DNA of 17,787 nt from an uncultured Mailhella sp. (lineage in GTDB: Bacteria > Desulfobacterota > Desulfovibrionia > Desulfovibrionales > Desulfovibrionaceae). The translations under genes and the position numbers were made by a program. The stretch is from positions 1-17,787 of the forward strand of contig CAJTSU010000042.1 in assembly GCA_910579055.1 (NCBI GenBank), in the 5' to 3' direction. Below the pieces are notes generated by a model. It was not told the origin of the DNA and did not search any database. It saw only the letters and a list, made by a program, of their open reading frames with translations. Shown one piece after another: positions 15,599 through 17,787 of the stretch; the first letter of the stretch is position 1, and the number at the start of each line of letters is the position of its first letter.

Positions 15599-15740
15599 AG
15601 GAAATGATTTTCCTGTCCTCCTCTCCTTTGACCACGTTGTGCGCGGTCAAAGGAGAGGCAAGGGCTTCCCCCCCCCTTGAGGAGAATCCCGAAGGGAGGA
15701 TTCCCTTCCTGTTTCCCGTTAAAACTTTCCCTTTCGGAGG
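15599..15740 (+). promoter_or_regulatory. Structured leader of homoserine dehydrogenase gene
   Basis: The 201-base gap holds AGGAAA/TTTCCT with loop TGAT (15599-15614) and a perfect 14-bp stem CCTCTCCTTTGACC (15620-15633) with GGTCAAAGGAGAGG (15645-15658). It also holds a C9 run (15668-15676), GAATCC/GGATTC further on, and the ribosome binding site GGAGG (15736-15740). The anti-Shine-Dalgarno-like CCTCCTCTCC (15617-15626) could mask that site. No T run follows the stem, so it is not a normal terminator. It may be a regulatory leader or a dispersed repeat. Confidence 0.45.
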
Positions 15741-15744
15741 GTTC

Positions 15745-17097
15745 ATGTCCAATCAGGAACAGCTTGTCATCGGTCTGGCCGGGCTTGGAACAGTCGGCGG
15801 CGGCCTTATGGAAATGTTGCGCGAAAATGAGGCTGATATCCTGAACCGGACAGGCCGCCGTATTCGAGTTAAAACGATTGCCGTCCGCAATCTGAACAAG
15901 ACTCGAACTCTGCCCAAAGGCACCACGCTGACGGATGACCCGCTGTCGCTTGCCCGTGATCCGGAAATTGATGTGGTCGTAGAGCTTATGGGCGGTAAGG
16001 ATACCGCCCGAACACTGATTCAAACAGCTTTACGCAACGGCAAGCATGTTGTCACGGCAAATAAGGCGCTCCTTGCCGAACATGGAGAAGAAATATTCGC
16101 CCTTGCAGCGGAAAGAAACTGCTTTATGGGGTATGAAGCCAGCGTGGCCGGAGCAGTTCCCATTGTGCAAACCTTGAGGGAAAGCCTTGCCGGCAACCAT
16201 ATCAGCTCGGTAATGGGAATTCTCAACGGCACGGGCAACTATATTTTATCCGAAATGACCAGTCACGGGCTGGATTTCACCACAGCCCTGTCTCAAGCGC
16301 AAGCCCTGGGGCTTGCTGAAGCAGACCCCACGCTCGATATTGATGGTATTGACGCCGCCCATAAACTTATTCTGCTTATCCGCCTGGCCTGGGGCCGTCA
16401 TTATCCCTTTTCCCATCTGGCAGTGCAGGGCATTCGCGGCCTGCGCCGCATGGATATTGAATTTGCGCGTGAATTTGGCTACCGCATCAAATTAATCGGG
16501 CAGGCCAAGGAGGTAGACGGAAGGATCGAAGCGGGCATCTATCCGGCCCTCATTCACCACACCATGCTGATCGCCAGGGTCGGTGGAGCGTATAATGCCG
16601 TGCGCGTAGAGGGCAACGCTCTGGGCTCCCTGTTCCTGCATGGTCTTGGCGCCGGCAGCCGCCCGACAGCAAGCGCCGTGCTCGGCGACCTGCTGGGCAT
16701 CGCGCGAGGAGCGGAAATCAACAATACCGGGTATAGACAAGCCATACTGCCCCAGGCGCAGATACTTCCCGCCGAGGATGCCATGACTCCCTGGTATGTC
16801 CGGCTCATGGTCAAAGACATCTCTGGCGTATTGCGCGACATTGCGGGAGCCATGGCAGAAGAGGACGTCAGCATGGCGCAGGTTATCCAGAAGGCGGAAT
16901 GCCCGGACGGCGTGCCCATTGTATTCATGACCCACGCTACAACGGGGCGAGCTATCCACACAGCCGCCCACAAGCTGGAGAATGCCGGTTTGCTGCTGGA
17001 ACAGGCCACCTGTTACCGGGTTTTTGCACGTGACCCCGGGGGCGAAACCAGTTCCCGAGCAGTGGGGCATGAACCCGTTCCTGAAGCGGATCTATAA
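15745..17097 (+). CDS. hom: Homoserine dehydrogenase
   Basis: Reduces aspartate semialdehyde to homoserine with NAD(P)H, the branch point to threonine, methionine and isoleucine. Length 450 aa. Nucleotide-binding GLAGLGTVGGG (10-20), VVTANKALLAEHG with Lys107, GYEASVAGAVPIV (129-141), GILNGTGNYI (158-167) and AEADPTLDIDGIDAAHK (191-207) define the catalytic part. A C-terminal ACT domain (about 350-425) points to allosteric control by an amino acid, usually threonine. ATG 15745 is preferred: GGAGG lies four bases upstream and the match to the family starts here. The open frame extends 50 codons further upstream through inverted repeats and a C9 run. Confidence 0.96.
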   Translation: MSNQEQLVIGLAGLGTVGGGLMEMLRENEADILNRTGRRIRVKTIAVRNLNKTRTLPKGTTLTDDPLSLARDPEIDVVVELMGGKDTARTLIQTALRNGKHVVTANKALLAEHGEEIFALAAERNCFMGYEASVAGAVPIVQTLRESLAGNHISSVMGILNGTGNYILSEMTSHGLDFTTALSQAQALGLAEADPTLDIDGIDAAHKLILLIRLAWGRHYPFSHLAVQGIRGLRRMDIEFAREFGYRIKLIGQAKEVDGRIEAGIYPALIHHTMLIARVGGAYNAVRVEGNALGSLFLHGLGAGSRPTASAVLGDLLGIARGAEINNTGYRQAILPQAQILPAEDAMTPWYVRLMVKDISGVLRDIAGAMAEEDVSMAQVIQKAECPDGVPIVFMTHATTGRAIHTAAHKLENAGLLLEQATCYRVFARDPGGETSSRAVGHEPVPEADL

Positions 17098-17144
17098 CGC
17101 CGGGCGCTGTTTTATCATTAAAACATACTCTGCCGGGGGGGGCC

Positions 17145-17660
17145 ATGCTTGATCTTTTGAAAAAACGCCGAAGTATACGAATGTTCACGGAGACACCTGT
17201 TGCTCCTGAAGATATCGACAAGCTGCTCAAGGCCGCTCTGCTGGCCCCGGCGGGCATGGGTAAAAAGGCGCTGGAATTTATTGTCATTGAGGAAAAGCAA
17301 ACCATTGCCCGGCTCAAATGCCTGAAGGCATACGGCACTGTGTCGCTGACCAGTGCGCCTTTGGCCATTGTGGTGATCGCCGACACAAGGGAAACTGACA
17401 CCTGGGTGGAGGATGCTTCCATAGCCTCCATCCTGATCCAACTGGAAGCAACAAGCCTCGGGCTCGGCTCTACCTGGATACAACTTCGTCTGCGGGAAGG
17501 TCAGGCTGGTCCCTGTGAAGATGCTTTCCGGAAAATACTGAAAATTCCCGAGCACTATGGGGTATTGAACGTCATTGCCGTTGGTCACGGCGATGAAAAG
17601 AAAGCTCCGCACACTGATGCGGACATGGATTTTGCCAAAGTTCACTATGAACAGTTTTAG
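17145..17660 (+). CDS. Nitroreductase-family FMN oxidoreductase
   Basis: A 171-aa protein of the small nitroreductase group, flavin-dependent and normally dimeric. LLKKRRSIRMFTETPV (4-19) is the classic FMN-phosphate-binding start, APAGMGKKALEFIVIE (34-49) the next FMN contact, and EDASIASILIQLEATSLGLG (88-107) the central helix with GSTWIQ. The C-terminal part ends VIAVGHGDEKKAP. The natural substrate cannot be told from sequence. It starts 47 bases after hom and is probably co-transcribed. A run of eight G (17135-17142) sits two bases before the ATG, in the place of the ribosome binding site. Confidence 0.9.
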   Translation: MLDLLKKRRSIRMFTETPVAPEDIDKLLKAALLAPAGMGKKALEFIVIEEKQTIARLKCLKAYGTVSLTSAPLAIVVIADTRETDTWVEDASIASILIQLEATSLGLGSTWIQLRLREGQAGPCEDAFRKILKIPEHYGVLNVIAVGHGDEKKAPHTDADMDFAKVHYEQF

Positions 17661-17787
17661 AGCGTTTCCCTTTTGAGCATGGCGCTGCGGGGCGACACGG
17701 TACGTTTAACCATTGGCTTGAAGCTCTTTACGGATAAAGACAGCAAAGATGAATCTCGCTCTGCTCGGCAACGGGCACGGCCCCTGC
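17661..17787. repeat. Intergenic repeat-like sequence at the window edge
   Basis: No gene is supported. CCATTGGCTTGAA (17710-17722) occurs exactly at 2106-2118, with looser collinear similarity from CGGT (17699) to TCGCTCT (2154-2160 in the other copy). Bases 17727-17751 match 18-42 at 18 of 25 positions. It is probably another worn copy of a dispersed element, cut by the window end. Confidence 0.4.

Noticed and set aside
15595..15744. 50-codon upstream extension of homoserine dehydrogenase from a TTG
   Set aside because: It passes through long inverted repeats and a C9 run, and family similarity begins only at ATG 15745, which has GGAGG just before it.
1..17787. CRISPR array, tRNA or rRNA genes
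   Set aside because: I saw no regularly spaced direct repeats, no T-loop plus acceptor-stem pattern, and no conserved rRNA segments in the intergenic regions.

Overview
The window looks like ordinary chromosome of a Gram-negative anaerobe of the Desulfovibrionaceae type (Desulfovibrio, Bilophila or Mailhella-like). This placement is inferred from protein flavour, gene order and moderately high GC, and no marker gene here proves it. There is no rRNA, tRNA, CRISPR array or transposase gene. Fifteen protein genes are supported, one of them frameshifted.

Left part (1-2871, + strand): an AT-rich leader carries a sigma70-like promoter and a strong ribosome binding site in front of a diguanylate cyclase. 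That protein has a degenerate receiver-like N-terminus, two PAS domains and a GGDEF domain. A 385-base intergenic region follows. It holds a strongly structured RNA candidate (2027-2147), a promoter-like pair and a full intrinsic terminator only 25 bases before the greA start codon. The greA gene ends at a perfect 22-bp hairpin.

Middle part (3180-13877, - strand): two head-to-tail gene groups read leftwards. The first is shikimate kinase, aroC, recD2 and mtaB. The second, after a 202-base gap, is yicC, remA, gmk, pyrF, a TPR protein gene and recJ. Within the groups, genes overlap by 4 bases (ATGA) or lie 1 to 12 bases apart, so co-transcription and translational coupling are likely. They combine aromatic amino acid and nucleotide synthesis (shikimate kinase, aroC, pyrF, gmk), DNA repair (recD2, recJ), tRNA modification (mtaB) and RNA decay (yicC). 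The shikimate kinase frame breaks near 13392-13404. The lost C-terminus continues in another frame and ends in the same ATGA overlap with aroC that other junctions show.

Right part (14138-17660, + strand): a class I aminotransferase (AlaC-like), homoserine dehydrogenase and a small nitroreductase-family protein, read away from the shikimate kinase group. The leaders of shikimate kinase, homoserine dehydrogenase and the nitroreductase each contain a C or G run of 8 or 9 bases. The first two also contain inverted repeats.

The least explained material is intergenic. Degenerate copies of what looks like one or two short dispersed repeat families lie at 10-122, about 2090-2163, 2963-3187 and 17661-17787. 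The strongest leads are the greA leader, the structured element before it, and the shikimate kinase frameshift. No large unknown multi-gene system is visible.
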